Below, piece after piece: positions 9,420 to 20,713 of a stretch of DNA of 64,000 bases; within the stretch, counting starts at the first letter, position 1; every line of letters starts with the position of its first letter. The DNA lies in assembly GCA_018292915.2 (NCBI GenBank), contig JACVVK020000287.1:66001-130000 (forward strand), read 5' to 3'. A model generated the notes under the pieces. The model saw only the letters and a program-made list of their open reading frames with translations, was not told the origin of the DNA and ran no database searches. This DNA comes from Batillaria attramentaria. Its lineage: Eukaryota > Mollusca > Gastropoda > Batillariidae. A program made the translations under genes and the position numbers.

Positions 9420-9775
9420 AAAGAAAAAAGAGCCAGTTAAAAAGGCCTGTCTGAATCTACTGTGATACTCAGTCACAGCTGGTGAGAGTTTAAATAGCCA
9501 CAGCTGTGATGACGTCACAGCCGTGGAAAACCCCGAATCACATCATTCTGTGTCACATACGTGCAGGGGAGCCGGGGTGGTCGAATGGTAGAGCGTTGGA
9601 CTTCTAATGCTCGGGTCGTGAGTTCGATCCCGGCTGGGGCCAAATATTTGTGCTGACTTTTTCATCGTTGCCCCGTCTTTGATATCACCCTATGTGATGG
9701 AAAAGGACGCTAAACCCCCAAACACCCACCAATCCACCCACATACGTGCACAGCCACTGTGGTAATCACAGTGCC
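9420..9775 (-). repeat. Repeat E copy 2, interrupted by SINE-A
   Basis: Inverted copy of 4764-4925: CTCAGTCACAGCTGGTGAG, TGACGTCA at 9510-9517, CACGTGCA/ACAGCCACTGTG. The 9566-9738 SINE-A sits inside it, so repeat E was in place first. Confidence 0.7.
9566..9738 (+). mobile_element. SINE-A copy 7 with 12-bp TSD
   Basis: One of the best-preserved copies: A box TGGTCGAATGG, B box AGTTCGATCCC, anticodon-arm-like TTGGACTTCTAATG. Perfect 12-bp TSD CACATACGTGCA at 9554-9565 and 9739-9750. Head resembles tRNA-Arg(UCU). Confidence 0.97.
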
Positions 9776-9785
9776 CAATTTAAAT

Positions 9786-9857
9786 TTAACCCTAGAGCTA
9801 GTTTAGTACGAGGTTACACTCTAACCCGGCCTAACTCCGACTTTTACATGCGGGCCC
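9786..9857 (-). mobile_element. GGGCCC-TIR element, partial inverted copy
   Basis: Reverse complement of the first ~72 bp of the neighbouring element (CCCTAGAGCTAGTTTAG ... CTTTTACATGCGGGCCC). It faces the full copy across a ~49-bp spacer, giving head-to-head ends. Confidence 0.8.
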
Positions 9858-9906
9858 AGATCTTTTTATCTCAGTTTAGTCATGCTTAGTCTCGGACTAA
9901 CAGCCT

Positions 9907-10179
9907 GGGCCCGCATGTAAACGTCGAGGTTTGGGATCTTAGCCCCGGGTTAGAGTCTAACCTCGAACTAAACTAGCTCTAGGGTTAATTTTTTTTTAAA
10001 GTCAGGAAGCGGGTCCATTCCAGCAAGGCCGGTGCCTATGCCGTTATAGAAGAATTTTTGTCCGTCTTTCTTCGCTTCCTTTTTTTAAAATCTAATTTTG
10101 GTTTGGGGTTTCTTTTGTCCTAGTCTGGGTTAGGCCCGTAGCCGTGGGTTAAATCAACCTCGAGTTTTACATAAGGCCC
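9907..10179 (+). mobile_element. GGGCCC-TIR MITE, copy 1
   Basis: Starts GGGCCCGCATGTAAACGTCG and ends CCTCGAGTTTTACATAAGGCCC, an imperfect ~27-bp TIR. Interior carries GAACTAAACTAGCTCTAGGG, GAAGCGGGTCCATTCCA, TTCTTCGCTTCC and TTTTGTCCTAGTCTGGGTTA in the same order as the other copies. No coding capacity. Confidence 0.88.
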
Positions 10180-10705
10180 TGGCATCTTTCCACATATCAG
10201 CCCCGAGGTTGCGACCAAACCAAACCTGACGAGCACGGCCGCAGCTGCAGGCACGACAAAATACCTTGACGCACGTGCGAGCAATTGCAGTCCGCAGTAA
10301 CGGGGGTGGGCGGGACAGACGCGCTGTTCTCTAGCACTTTAGTCCGCGTGTGAAACTGTTCTGCTACCACAGCAAGCTGTTCATAAATGCCACCAAAGGC
10401 TGCACGAAAATCACTGTGACACTTCTGGGTCTCCGAACAGAGCAATAAGAATGGCAAGGCAGGACATTTACACGGATAATGCCATTAATGCCCACATCTT
10501 CTGCATACTGTTTTTTTTTTTTATCTGCCCCCCCCCCCCCACACACACACACAAACAACAACAACAACAACAAACTGCGTATTCCCGTTACTGACAGACC
10601 ATACTCTGACTTTGAACATCTGCATAATTATGCATTATCTGCGTTGGTATTGTTAACCCTATAGCCAGCATAGGGCGCTTTATACCTCTTGTAACTGCAT
10701 GAGGT

Positions 10706-10706
<1 letters not shown>
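10180..10706. other. No gene recognised; C/A runs
   Basis: Poly(T), poly(C), (CA)n and (CAA)n near 10511-10573. No supported coding or RNA feature. Confidence 0.3.

Positions 10707-10707
<1 letters not shown>

Positions 10708-10741
<34 letters not shown>
10708..10741 (+). repeat. (CT)n microsatellite
   Basis: 34-bp perfect CT repeat. Confidence 0.97.
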
Positions 10742-10746
<5 letters not shown>

Positions 10747-10999
10747 AGCAAATGGATCATTACGACGGGACAAAGGGGCAATATTTAAGGCTTTTACGCT
10801 CACAGATTGTTTTGAGCTGTTTTCATGGCATCTACCATCACACCATTTAGACTGACGCCGGCACAGTGACAGCGTCTCTAATACTGGCACTGAGCCAACA
10901 GAAGCGTACTCACTGACGCAGCTAATACGCTGAGGGAGACAACAGTACGTAGTAGAATTTGAACGTTCGACCGCTCTGGCAAAGTGTAAACAACATTCT

Positions 11000-11486
11000 T
11001 TTTTTTTTTTTTTTTTTTTTTCTGCCACAACTCTTTGCCGGCTCCAGTGGTGTTCCTCCCTGGTAATGGGCTCGGAAGTTGGGGCAATTTTTATTATGCA
11101 TGATGATGGAGATGAGGATGATGGTAAGGTGATGCTATGGAGGTCCGTGTGGTTTGGGACTGCGGGACAGGGCCGCATTCCACGCTTCCTGTCATAAATA
11201 TCCCGGCATTAACTAGGCCCGGGAACTACGGCACCTGCGGTGCCGGCCTTGTAATCATCCACATCATAAGACGTGTCATACCAAGGGAAGCACCCCCAAA
11301 GTCGCACCCGTGAAGTGGGTGAAGCTCGGCTGTGTGGCAACAGCTTCCCCATTGGGCCCATAGCACACCCGCTCTGGGTAGGAGCCGACCTAGGTAGGAA
11401 AAATCCCGCTTGCCTCGGCTGGGACTCGAACCCGGGTCTCCCGGTCCATAGTCCGAAGTGCTAACCACTACACTACGGGGGCCGGT
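11000..11486 (-). mobile_element. SINE-C, full length, 16-bp TSD
   Basis: Minus-strand element of about 487 bp. It has a tRNA-like head (GTAGTGTAGTGGTTAGCAC and the perfect B box GGTTCGAGTCC), a body including GGAAGCGTGGAATGCGG and CAGTCCCAAACCACACGG, and a 3' end at CCGGCAAAGAG followed by a poly(A) tail (poly(T) on the + strand, from 11000). Perfect 16-bp TSD GTGTAAACAACATTCT at 10984-10999 and 11487-11502. A full-length, recent insertion. Confidence 0.95.
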
Positions 11487-11502
11487 GTGTAAACAACATT
11501 CT

Positions 11503-11781
11503 ATCGCGTTACGAGCTGTGTACTAATCACCAAGATAGAGTATTTCAAACGCACAGGCGTAATCACAAGCGAAACTGTTCCAAAACAAAACATATGTTGG
11601 CTTAGAACACACGGAAATGACCCGTTTAACCATACGCCTAAACCTAACACTAACCCTGTTTAACCCTAACTAACCCTGACCCTTATAGAGCGAAGTGTAC
11701 TGACCTGCTTTCTGACCAAAAGAGACGCCAACTGAGGGCTCCCTCTACAGCCATAGGGGACGAAGTTTACTGAGCTGTAAT

Positions 11782-11785
<4 letters not shown>
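11503..11785. other. No gene; weak telomere-like CCCTAA words
   Basis: TAACCCTAACTAACCCTGACCC near 11657-11685 is irregular and short. Confidence 0.3.

Positions 11786-11844
<59 letters not shown>
11786..11844 (+). repeat. (CA)n(GA)n microsatellite
   Basis: Compound CA then GA repeat, about 59 bp. Confidence 0.97.
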
Positions 11845-11845
<1 letters not shown>

Positions 11846-13106
11846 TCTACACTCCAAGCACAGAACCATCCCTTACAATAGTAACCTCCAGTCGGCCAAA
11901 GAATAAAATGACACACAGACACAGGCCGGGTGCCCAACTGGACAAATCGATTCCCGAGCAGCCAAACAAAACAGAAGGGCAGGACAGGGTGAATTCTGAT
12001 CCTTTTACCCGGCGCACGCTCCGTGTGTATGGACGTATTGTGATGGCCTGAACGCACCTGACAGGAGGGCGGATATGACAAATCAGGGTTACAGGTATCG
12101 ACAACAGCCGAGCGTGACTAGGTAAATGGGCATGACGCCGGCTGGGGGTCGAGATAGGAAAAACACGATAATCTGACTGGCACAACTGTCTGTTTTTCCA
12201 CTGACACGCGATACGCTGGTTAACGGAATGGTTGAAAGAAGAGAAGGCGTTTGTAGGAGTTCTCAGCCCGTGAAGGTTTTGGGTTTAAAACTGAATTGTT
12301 CGTTTAGGTCTCCTGTGGTAAAGTGAGCGTTCGAGAACGCACGTCTAAGGTAAATTCCAGAGAAGGAGGCAGTTTTAAACAACGAAGACAAAATTAACGT
12401 GATTATTTTCCAGTGTACGTTTGTCTTTTTTCTCTTTTCGTTTTGTTCTTTTTGAAGGGGGGGGGGGGGGTCGGAGGAGGGGGGAAGGTTCTGCAGAAAA
12501 ACAAAACAAAAACAAAAACAAACAAAAAAGTCAACTGCAAGCATAATTCTAGCATTTCAACACGATATGGACAGGTGTACGAGCCTTCATATCTCTAACC
12601 GATGAATTGTGAATAAAATGAACGTGCGAACAACTGTGATATTGCTTACTTCTCATGACGCATCTCCGGTTTTTTATTTTTATTTTTTAAGAGCAATTTG
12701 TTGCTGTTCTTGTTGTTTAATTTGACAAAGTTTCACACTTCCACCCACTCACTAAGCGAAAAGAGAACGACTGTAGTACAGCTGTCCCTCCAGCCACACT
12801 GATCACGAATGCGTTTCTTCAAAGGCACGAAAAGAGTGGCGCTCACAATACCCCCATCATCGTTATGTCATTAGTCAAATGGCAAGCCAGCATTTCCGTC
12901 TGTCTAGTGCTCAGTGGCATTTCAAGACAAACACTACAGAAGCGTTAAGCCGGGCAAAGTGACGGTAGAGACATATATAATGTCTCTGCTGACGGCAAGT
13001 ACGCGGAGTCAGCATTGCTGAAATAAGTTGTGGGTTTCGAGTCACAGAACTGTGAAGTAAACACCCTCTTGTGTAGGATGATTGATTGGTTATGCCTATA
13101 GCACAC

Positions 13107-13108
<2 letters not shown>
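11845..13108. other. No gene recognised
   Basis: Single-copy-looking sequence with a G run at about 12459-12470 and A/C-rich simple sequence to 12530. Confidence 0.3.
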
Positions 13109-13110
<2 letters not shown>

Positions 13111-13170
<60 letters not shown>

Positions 13171-13225
13171 CTGTATTTTACAAGGATGAAATGCTTGTCT
13201 TACAACTTGTCCTTGCTTACAGATA
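13111..13225 (-). mobile_element. Retroposon 3' end (family F) with (CT)n tail
   Basis: On the minus strand: GTAAGCAAGGACAAGTTGTA, AAGACAAGCATTTCATCC, TTGTAAAATACAGAGAACTC, then a 58-bp CT repeat. The GCAAGGACAAG word next to (CT)n recurs near 22752-23032, 39294 and 41603. This fits a LINE or SINE 3' end whose terminal microsatellite is part of the element. No coding part remains. Confidence 0.6.
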
Positions 13226-13249
13226 GAGGAAAACCCCAATGAAACAAAC

Positions 13250-13288
13250 TGCGTACAAACAAACAAACAAACAGAGAGAGAGAGAGAC

Positions 13289-13327
<39 letters not shown>

Positions 13328-13371
13328 GACAGAGACACAGAGAGACAGAGAGACAGAGACACAGAGAGCGA
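13250..13371 (+). repeat. (CAAA)n(GA)n(CAGA)n compound repeat
   Basis: Compound purine-biased microsatellite made of tetranucleotide and dinucleotide blocks. Confidence 0.95.
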
Positions 13372-14812
13372 GTATGGGCGAATGTTGGAAACTGCAAAAG
13401 AAATGTATTCTATCGTCGCCGCTGCTGATTTTGTTGTTTAGACCATTAATTTAACTTAAACTCACAAATCAGCCTGGACCGCTAACAATGACATATGCCG
13501 CATGACACGATCAAGAGACGTGCAGAATTATAGCCTTCTGTGCGCCGTCATTGCTAAGATATGAGCCAAACTGTACGTCAGCTGATTGGTCAATACGGAG
13601 GGGGTACCGAGTGTTCTGATAAAACAGCCACAACAACAACAACAACAACAAACCTCAAGTCAACGGTACAACCAGTTTCAAGACAAACATGAATTCCAAG
13701 ATAATTTTCTTTGAGACCTCCTGTATCATGAGGATGTACTCCCCAGCGTAAAGTGCGCCAGGTCACTGCAGCTTGAGGCTAGAAGTGCCCCGGGTTACTG
13801 CAGCTTTAAGTTAGGAGTGCCCCACAGTGAAACGAGCCGGGGACTGAGTACATCTGGCTTATTACTTCTTACTGAACTGACGCAAAACGCTAACCCGCTG
13901 ACATGTTGGGAGTTGCCCATCCTGCTAGACCGTTTTAATAACGTTAAGTACGTGTCAGAGAGGGCATCAAAGGAAAACACACACACACAACATCTTTAAA
14001 AAAAAAAATCCGTTCCTGGTCCGAAAAAGACAGTAAAACATTCGCTCGAACAAATGGACTGCCCTCTTCTCAACAAACACGATCAAAACGTAACTAAACA
14101 GAATTAAGACCGGCTTTGTTTCATAAAACTACACAGTCAATACCTTACACAAACAGTTCACTGCCTCCCTCGCCGAAGACGCTCGAAGGTTCTTTGATGC
14201 CGTAACGTAAAGGAAAAGGCAGCGAGCACTGTGTGCTTTCGCCGTGGGCTATGTATCGAACTTTTGCTCTTTAATCTTTGCCACAGTGTTGATGCAATCG
14301 AAGGAAGCGCATTCAAAACTTTCCCCTTGTTTCGCGCCGCGGGAAAGACGGCGAGTGTTTGCTTTTGCTGCAGATACCATTTGCAGGCTGTATCAAAGAG
14401 TCTTGGGGCGGAGGAAGAGAGGAGGAGGAAGAGAGAGAGAGTGAGAGAGGGGGGGGGGGGCGGGCGGGTAGGGTTGTCTAGGCGGCTTCAAACCAAGACA
14501 AACATGGGTTTTCACATTTGAGCAATATTGGAATAACGTGGCTACAAAGGCCGTCAGAAGCTCAGTATTTTGGTAACACTTCACTGTGGTCTGTCATTAG
14601 AAGAACGCTTGATGCAGCTATCATGTGAAGAAAGAGGCCAAACGGACTACTATACAGCAAAAGAGTATGGTGAATGAAGTAGGAATGCAGGCAGACGTAT
14701 CAACTGGCTCACGTCATAGGCAATGAACTAGAAATTAACTCACTGATCGGAGCAGAAGTCACAAAAGTGAGACACGCTGTTTAAGGGTAGTATTTCAATA
14801 CACTACAGTGTT
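13372..14812. other. No gene recognised; short simple repeats
   Basis: (CAA)n at 13630-13651, GA/G-rich tract at 14405-14470. Nothing else supported. Confidence 0.3.
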
Positions 14813-15090
14813 CCATTTGCGTGTTTTCAGTGCGTGCTTACTTTCCATCCTTCTAACAACAGTTTTCAGAGCAGAACTCTTGCCAAACAACTTAACATCG
14901 CCATGCACACAGACACAAACTTGGAGATCCGTTTATATTGTCGCTATGCGATAGTATTTTAATGCGTGGCCCCGTTACATTGGTGTGTCAGTTTGCGTTT
15001 GGATGCTTTCTCTTCCCTCCTAATGTTTGAAATGCACTTTTGCCAAACAACTTAATAACACTATGCACAGGTACAAACTGAAACATTACC
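14813..15090 (+). repeat. Diverged ~160-bp tandem duplication
   Basis: TTGCCAAACAACTTAA recurs at about 14880 and 15040, with matching GTTTTCAGTGCG/GTTTGCGTTTGG text before and ATGCACA..CAAACT after. Two copies about 160 bp apart. Confidence 0.5.
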
Positions 15091-15828
15091 TGTCAAAACC
15101 ATAGAACACATGCACATGCACATAGTCTACTGCCAACAAAAACACCACTAAAAACGTTACTAACGTTTGCTTGAGAAAGATGGGGGGAATGTGTTAATAA
15201 TCAACAGAAGGCCATAAAATGCATGCAAGCATGACCGCAAAGTTTACAGGCAGAAGTGCGCAAGCGAGAAAGAAAACTTGTATCATAAGTTATGTTTCTG
15301 ACACACTTGGCGCTGTTATTAACAAACCAGACTTTTACCTGAGGAGAAAGAAGCATATGGTACGACAAAATACTGGTATCGGGTTTACGATGTTTGAAGT
15401 TACGTGACGGTTTGTTTGAAATTGTGTTGTGGCATGCATATATCTTCTGAAACCTAAACAATTCAACTTGCTTTACAGTAACCTGTTTGCTGTACTGACT
15501 CTTCTCTCTCCGGCATCACGCAAGATTAACCAGTAAAGCTGGCAGATCAACATAAAGTGTTTGGAAGAAAGAGGGTAGTTAATTAGTGCGTTTCTATAGT
15601 GCAGCACGGAGCTTTCTCGCAAAGGAAGTAATGTGTAGATTGTAAACTCCAGTATGTGACATTTAAGCGACTAATGCAGAACGAAACTGAATGACTGACT
15701 AATCCATATAAACTGGATCAGGTTACACAATGCTAGAACGATCTGGCTAAACCAAACAAAACTACTGACTTCGAGGCAGGAAGTTGCGAACATGAGTGCA
15801 AGAGAGTGATGGGATCCAGTATGTGTGG

Positions 15829-15830
<2 letters not shown>
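15091..15830. other. No gene recognised
   Basis: No repeat family or coding signature identified. Confidence 0.3.
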
Positions 15831-15919
<89 letters not shown>

Positions 15920-15945
15920 CACTGAGAGAGAGAGAGAGAGAGAGA
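15831..15945 (+). repeat. (GT)n then (GA)n
   Basis: 88-bp perfect GT repeat followed by 22-bp GA repeat. Confidence 0.98.
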
Positions 15946-16478
15946 AAACCTAAGACCTCTGATGACATCCAGCCCCCGTCTCCCTCCTCCCCACTCCGGC
16001 CACCTCCAACCCACCCTCGCCCAAAAATATACACCCAAGGCCTGCAATGCAGGTGTAGAAGATAATAGGATAAAAACTAGCCATCTGACAGACCCCCCCC
16101 CCCTCCCCTCTCTCCCCTTTCTCTCTCTCTCGTTCGTTCCACCCTAAACCAACTCCACTTCCTCTCGCCTCCGTCCGTAACCACAGCGGGGTGAAATTTG
16201 CGCTCAATCGTAACCACTTAATGAGCAGCACGGGAGGACGGGAAATTAGCAAGATGTGTTTCAAGCTCTCCTCACTCGCGTGAAAGCTTAGCTACAATTC
16301 GGGAAAACTTCTTCTGACAGGCGTTCGGCTCAGTAACTGACTCTTAGACTGCAAGATAGGGGGAAAACTGAAGATTGATAGGCTCGCTTAGATTGCATCG
16401 TGGAATGTGGATAAGTGAGTGGAAGGTGAGAAGTCTGGATCGAGTTTGGAGGAAGTGCCGAGTGAGGAAGGAAGGGAG

Positions 16479-16479
<1 letters not shown>

Positions 16480-16550
<71 letters not shown>
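16480..16550 (+). repeat. (GT)n microsatellite
   Basis: 71-bp GT repeat. The flanks (15946-16479, 16551-17580) hold no recognised gene. Confidence 0.98.
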
Positions 16551-16551
<1 letters not shown>

Positions 16552-17581
16552 GGATGAGGGGCAGGTTTGAAGGAACTCGACTGAAGGCCTTTGCTATTTT
16601 TAAGTCGCAACAGCGGAAGAGGGGATTGCATACCAGAAGAACGATACCATTTCAAAAGGTTTGTTCCCAACTTGCCGTTAAAAAAAAAAAAAAAACTGAA
16701 CGCAAAAGTGTAAAATAATGTCGGTTAAAGTTACCATTCAGGAAAACAAAAAAAAGCACCCAGCAGGGCTAAGTTGGCATTACTCTTCTTCTTCTTCCAA
16801 GCAGATAATGTTTGCACCACTTACAGTTGCTGAGGGTGAGTTCTCTGACCATGAACACAAAAAGACAAAACTTCAAGTCGTAACTTGAAACAGGCGCATC
16901 ATAACTACTTCATGTGTTTCCAGTGAACAATCACTTTGTTTTTCTGTACAAACCGGTGGTTATTTTCTATACTTCTGATATGATTGTCTAGTACATGTGC
17001 GTACTACATTACACAAATTCTGTTTTATCAACCTGAACTGAAGTAAAGTAGACAGAAAAAAAAATGTTACGCAATTCGACCCAACTGACAAGGACAAACC
17101 AACTAAACCTTCATCCCGACGACTGAAACTGATCTAGGGGCATTCAGCCTGGCTGTTTCCATTACTGGGGAACTAAAACGGAAACACGATATTACTTTAT
17201 TTCACCATTCGGAGGGAACATTTCCTTATTACGACCTTGACAAAATGATTGCGCTTGCAACACGTCAAGATAATTGCTGTGCAAACACGGGGGGAAACGG
17301 TGACACAGAAATTGCGCAGAAACAAATTTACGGTGATTCATACCGCGGTGTTCAGCGAACCGTGTCGGATCATAAATTGTCAAGGACAATGGTAACCGTA
17401 CCCTGTATATCGTCAGCTGGGCGGTATAGTTATGCCGATTGAGTTACCATCGGTCTTGTGGGCAAAGTCGTAAATGGCTGTTGTGACTCGGTGACTCGAT
17501 TGCGTACAGTCAATATGTAAGCTGTGTGGACAATAACAATTATGCACTCAACAACACTGGTATGTAAGTGCTTTGTGACCT

Positions 17582-18070
17582 GGGCCCGCATGTAAAAGTC
17601 GGGGTTAGGGATTTTAGCCCCGGGTTAAAGTCTAACCTCGAACTAAACTAGCTCTACGGTTAAGCTTTCTGTTGTTTTTCCGTTAAACCAGGAATCGGGT
17701 CCATTCCACCATGGTGCGTAAGCCGTTATATTAGGATTTTTTTTTTACTTTTCTTCGCTTCCTTTTTTATTTAATTTTGTTTTGGTGTTTCTTTTGACCT
17801 AATCTGGGGGGAGCCGGGGTCGCCGGAATGGTAGATCGTTGGACTTCTAATGCTCGGGTCGTGAGTTCGATCCCGGCTGGGACCAAATACTTGTGCTGGC
17901 TTTTTCATCGTTGCCCCGTCTTTAATATCACCCTATGTGGTGGAAAAGGACGTTACCCCCCCCCAAAAAAAAACAAAAACAAAAAACAAACTCACCCACC
18001 CATTCTGTCCTACTCTGGGTGAGGCCCATAGCCGTGGGTTAAATTAACCTCGAGTTTTACATGCGGGCCC
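17582..18070 (+). mobile_element. GGGCCC-TIR MITE, copy 2, split by SINE-A
   Basis: Ends GGGCCCGCATGTAAAAGTCG and CGAGTTTTACATGCGGGCCC. Same interior order as copy 1; the SINE-A at 17809-18006 lies between CTAATCTGGG and its duplicate. Without it the element would be about 278 bp. Confidence 0.92.
17809..18006 (+). mobile_element. SINE-A copy inside TIR element
   Basis: Full copy with C/A-expanded tail. TSD GACCTAATCTGGG / GTCCTACTCTGGG (11 of 13) at 17796-17808 and 18007-18019. Confidence 0.93.
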
Positions 18071-18074
18071 CGGT

Positions 18075-19185
18075 GATGTCTGATTGGGATAGAGCTAAAC
18101 TGAAGCAATGGGTGAAACTTCAGAATGCTTCAAAGGGCTTGGTCTAAGTTAAAGGTTAAGGAACTGACGGACCTTCCACACGTACCTCAGTCCACAACCG
18201 GCATTTAAGTAACTGACAACTCAGTTCTAGTACCCCTCGGCCAGTCAGGTAGGCCGTCTGACACCGACCTAAACAACAACAAACATTTCCGCCTGTACAC
18301 AGGGCCATCGTTCGCGTGCAGCCGAAAACAGTTTTTCACTCACCACAAGAAAGCTTGGAGATCAAACTTTGACGCTGTCGCAGCTCCAGTCCATGGCCGG
18401 TCAGTTCAACTCCCCATATTTTCACTGACCAGATCAGTATAAAAGTCCAAACCACAATTCTCCGCAAACCGCTGTCAGGTAGATCAGAAAACCCTGTCAT
18501 ATGCCCAGGTCCTGCAAAAGTCGTCTGCTAGCGCTGGCTCCTCCATACGAACCCGGTAGAGCGGCAAAATTTGTCGTCTGCTTGATCCCGCGCGTGGCAT
18601 GCGCGTCAGTCACCGCAACGCGCTGCATCGCACGTGAGTCGGCAGCTCAAAACATAATAACAGTACCCATTAGAGGACGACCAATCAGCAGCCAGCTTTC
18701 AAATGAGCTTCATTAGGCCCGCGCGTGAAAGGGTGTGAGAGTTGTTTGTGTGGTGCGATGAGCACTGGCCCGGCCGGTGGGTAACGCACGGAGAGAGAGA
18801 GAGAGAGAGAGACCCTCGAGGCTGAGGAAGAATCAATTTTGCGTCGCCGCCATGTGTAAAACAACCGAACACTACGCCTGAAGAACTGATTGCTGGTTGG
18901 ATTAATGAATTTGAGAGGGGAATAAAAAAAAAAAACCCACCTCTTAAAAGAAACGAAACGAGACTGATTTTTCCCTGCCAGGTTGCCTGCGCAACGGGTT
19001 AATGGAAATGCAAGCTGAAAAACGCAAATCACATAAAAACAGGAACTGACTTGAGCAGTAATCTGTGATGACATCGGTTGGAGGTGACTTCAGCCGTTCC
19101 TGCGCTGGTGTGACAAAACTGACAACATTGACAGCTGACGTTTTAAAAATTTTATTTTGTTCTATCTATTTTTATTTTTTACTAG
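18075..19185. other. No gene recognised; CpG-containing patch
   Basis: A CpG-rich patch lies at about 18585-18640 and a TATAAAAG string at 18437. There is no linked exon, so no promoter is called. (GA)n at about 18790-18812. Confidence 0.25.
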
Positions 19186-19238
19186 TATTTTATTTTATTT
19201 ATTTATTTATTTATTTATTTTTTTGGGGGGAGGGGGGG
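19186..19238 (+). repeat. (ATTT)n and G run
   Basis: Tetranucleotide TTTA repeat followed by a G-rich run. Confidence 0.9.
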
Positions 19239-20230
19239 TGATTCTGTCACCTAAATTTCATTTTTGTGATTCAAAGCGCATAATTATGTCATAATTTTTC
19301 CTTCTACAGCATTTTAGTTTCCAATGGAAATTTTTCTTTTGGACTGAGAGTAAGCAAACTGGTCATACTTACGATAACTGAGACGTCAAAACTGCCGGGT
19401 TACTAGTTAGAAGTTTAACATTGTAAACTCATGTCCCACAAATCAAAAGTAAATGGATTCGACAAACGCAAACAAAAGAAAATAATAACAACAATTATTA
19501 TAACAATAACAACAATCAAACAAACACATACAAAGACGCAAAAAGCATTAAAATGTAATAAACGCACAACGTGCAATTCAATGTTTATTTTTCCGAACTT
19601 CCTATTGAAGAATATCAACATGTGTAACACTGCTAAATTAAAATTACAAAAAGAGAAACGGATACATTCGTGCTTGTTTCACATCATGGTACATCCACAC
19701 TGAAAGGATCCTTGCTTTAAAAAATCAGCATGCCGAAGGCTGAGTGATGGTACAACTATGGCAGGATAGGTTTGCTGGTCAGGTCACAGTGACCGCTCTA
19801 CTGACATCTCCTCCCGTGGAGATTTTACCAATTACGGACCAGACACCTCCATGAGAAACAAATCTACTCGACGAGTCTGCACGCGAGCTCCGGAAAGACA
19901 GAGAACGACTACTCGCATGAAAGTCACCGAGGATGTTTGGACTCGAAGTGCGTCTGAAGACGCGTCAGACCCGTGGCGTGTCCCAGACGCAATCCTGCAG
20001 CGACCTTCTGGACACACGGCGACAGATGTCCCTGCTCTGTTAGCCCTCTCTTGTCGCACCCTATTGCCTTCCTCCACCCCGGGGTCTGCGGTTATACGCT
20101 ATGACAGCTGACTCGTGGCCCAGAGATGGCCAACCCTGCATCGATCCCCAGGGGAGCAGAGCAGAAGGCTCCGTTGGAGAACGTTCTGTGGGTTCATAAG
20201 TGGTGAACTCGCCATGTGACTCTCAGTGAA
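19239..20230. other. No gene recognised
   Basis: (AAC/AAT)-rich patch at 19475-19525. The 19.83-20.11 kb stretch is open on both strands but matches no family I know. Confidence 0.25.
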
Positions 20231-20530
20231 AGTCTCTTGTCTTGTCGTGTCGTGTCGTCGTCCCTGCCATGTCGTTCCTGTCATGTCGTTCCTGTCATGT
20301 CCTTCCTGTCCTGTCCTGTCCTGTCATGTCATGTCATGTCATGTCATGTCTCGTCTCGTCCTGTCCTGTCCTGTCCCATCCTGTCCTTTCTTGTCTTGTC
20401 TCGTCATGTGATGTATCACCACGTTTCATCATGTCTTGTCACATCTCGTCTTGTCTTGTCTAGTACAGTCATGTCTTGTCTTGTACATGACTTGTACATG
20501 TCTTGTCTTGTACATGACTTGTCTTGGTGC
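20231..20530 (+). repeat. Pentanucleotide (TGTCN)n array
   Basis: About 300 bp of TGTC followed by a variable base (mostly C, A or T), with a later zone of CTTGTACATGA-like units. The absence of stop codons in several frames is due to the 5-bp period. Confidence 0.92.
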
Positions 20531-20555
20531 TTCACGTTCCCGCCACAAGAGTACT

Positions 20556-20713
20556 TTGCTTGGCTGGTTTGTTATTTAACGCCTTTTTCCACCACTTAAG
20601 GACTCTACCAAAGACTGAGCAACGAGGAAACAGCTAGCACGTTTACTGGCCCCCAACCCACGAACAAAGCACTGACAGTTCGACGTCCTACCAGCTCGGC
20701 TATCCCAGCTACA
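20556..20713 (-). mobile_element. SINE-A copy, degenerate
   Basis: TTATTTAACGCCTTTTTCCACCAC, AAAGACTGAGCAACGAGGAAA, TTTACTGGCCCCCAA and TCCTACCAGCTCGGCTATCCC follow SINE-A order in minus orientation with many changes. The quoted long words are approximate joins of adjacent blocks. Confidence 0.75.

Noticed and set aside
9566..9640. Functional tRNA-Arg gene
   Set aside because: The anticodon stem is mismatched, the acceptor stem is incomplete and the sequence continues into a SINE body with a TSD.
11650..11690. Interstitial telomere repeat
   Set aside because: CCCTAA words are irregular and few; the same holds at 45.13-45.17 kb.
13250..13371. Coding region rich in Glu/Arg/Thr/Gln
   Set aside because: Compound GA/CAGA microsatellite.
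18437..18444. TATAAAAG as a TATA box
   Set aside because: No initiator, exon or conserved context; such strings are expected by chance.
19851..20111. 86-codon frame open on both strands as a gene
   Set aside because: No family signature and length within chance expectation.
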